DNA of 6,285 bases from Prevotella sp. UBA3208 (lineage in GTDB: Bacteria; Bacteroidota; Bacteroidia; Bacteroidales; Bacteroidaceae): NCBI GenBank assembly GCA_002363695.1, contig DEWO01000037.1, positions 1 to 6,285 of the forward strand, written 5' to 3'. A model generated the notes under the pieces. The model had not been told where the DNA came from. It searched no databases and saw nothing but the letters and a program-made list of their open reading frames with translations. Made by a program: the position numbers and the translations under genes. Below are positions 6,032 to 6,285 of this stretch, piece by piece. Position 1 is the stretch's first letter; each line of letters begins with the position of its first letter.

Positions 6032-6285
6032 TTACCTCACCCAACCTTCGTATTCGAACTTACAGTCACGAAAACGTTCGTTGACACGTACATAGGTTGA
6101 CTTGATGCGGTTGACAACCCACTCGTGCAGACGCTCCTGACGACGCTTCTCCAATACCAGATTCTTCAAGACCTGAAAGTCCTCCGTGATGGTAGCCTTG
6201 TGACCCTCTGTACGGTTCTTCAGCTTGACAATAGCACAAACAGTCTTGCCACGCTGGTTGATCATCTGGAAAGGTGCAGAAATCT
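6032..6285 (-). CDS. SurA/PpiC-like peptidyl-prolyl isomerase, C-terminal 83 residues (5' end beyond the right edge)
   Basis: Only the C-terminus is present; the frame stays open to the right edge and ends with TAA at 6032-6034. The first visible residues, ISAPFQMINQRGKTVCAIVKL, resemble the last strands of a parvulin domain (the usual ending is an ISxPF-type turn followed by a strand carrying G and I/V-rich residues). A long charged helical stretch follows (LKNLVLEKRRQERLHEWV) and then a short aromatic tail (KSTYVRVNERF and FEYEGWVR). This tail, and the position directly upstream of an OstA-like gene and mutL, match what I know of Bacteroidales parvulin-type isomerases, which help fold outer-membrane proteins in the periplasm. 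The signal peptide, chaperone region and catalytic residues are outside the window, so the exact subtype cannot be settled. An internal ATG (6263-6265) is not the real start because the homologous sequence continues upstream of it. Confidence 0.75.
   Translation of the reverse strand, partial: ISAPFQMINQRGKTVCAIVKLKNRTEGHKATITEDFQVLKNLVLEKRRQERLHEWVVNRIKSTYVRVNERFRDCKFEYEGWVR

Noticed and set aside
4964..6100. A 378-codon open frame on the plus strand opposite the OstA-like gene
   Set aside because: It is the antisense shadow of a gene with clear OstA modules and a signal peptide; its translation has no recognisable domain and is rich in His/Val/Arg as expected of a reverse-frame artefact.

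Overview
The window looks like ordinary chromosomal sequence from a member of the Bacteroidota, most likely a Prevotella-like member of the Bacteroidales. The reasons are the protein families (a Bacteroidota-type OstA-like protein next to MutL and a parvulin-type isomerase, and an OmpA-family porin-like protein), two promoters of the Bacteroidota type (TTTG, 20 nt, TAnnTTTG), and gene starts without strong Shine-Dalgarno sequences. The genus is inference. Every gene I can support lies on the minus strand, so the window is described from right (upstream) to left (downstream).

Right part (6285 to 1322): a tight four-gene cluster. It opens with the C-terminal end of a SurA/PpiC-like peptidyl-prolyl isomerase cut by the window edge. 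After a 60-bp gap comes a 543-residue exported OstA-like protein (LptA/LptD-N family, outer-membrane lipopolysaccharide transport). Its stop codon overlaps the mutL start (ATGA). mutL encodes a 608-residue mismatch-repair ATPase, followed after 7 bp by a 395-residue OmpA-family outer-membrane protein. I see no promoter of the Bacteroidota type in the gaps, so the four are probably co-transcribed. Three of the four products act at the cell envelope and one in DNA repair.

Middle (1321 to 1011): a 193-bp non-coding stretch with a well-formed promoter, a perfect 11-bp inverted repeat overlapping its -7 box and likely start site, then a tRNA-Val(UAC) gene with an encoded CCA end and a strong intrinsic terminator. 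This is a self-contained tRNA transcription unit.

Left part (1010 to 1): a second promoter with the same extended -7 sequence and the same 20-nt spacing drives purB (adenylosuccinate lyase), whose N-terminal 277 codons are present before the left edge.

I found no mobile element, CRISPR array, defence system or obvious horizontally acquired gene. The points most worth a second look are the MutL C-terminal domain, which keeps a beta-clamp-binding motif but lacks most of the canonical metal-site residues of the MutL endonuclease, and the inverted repeat sitting on the tRNA promoter.
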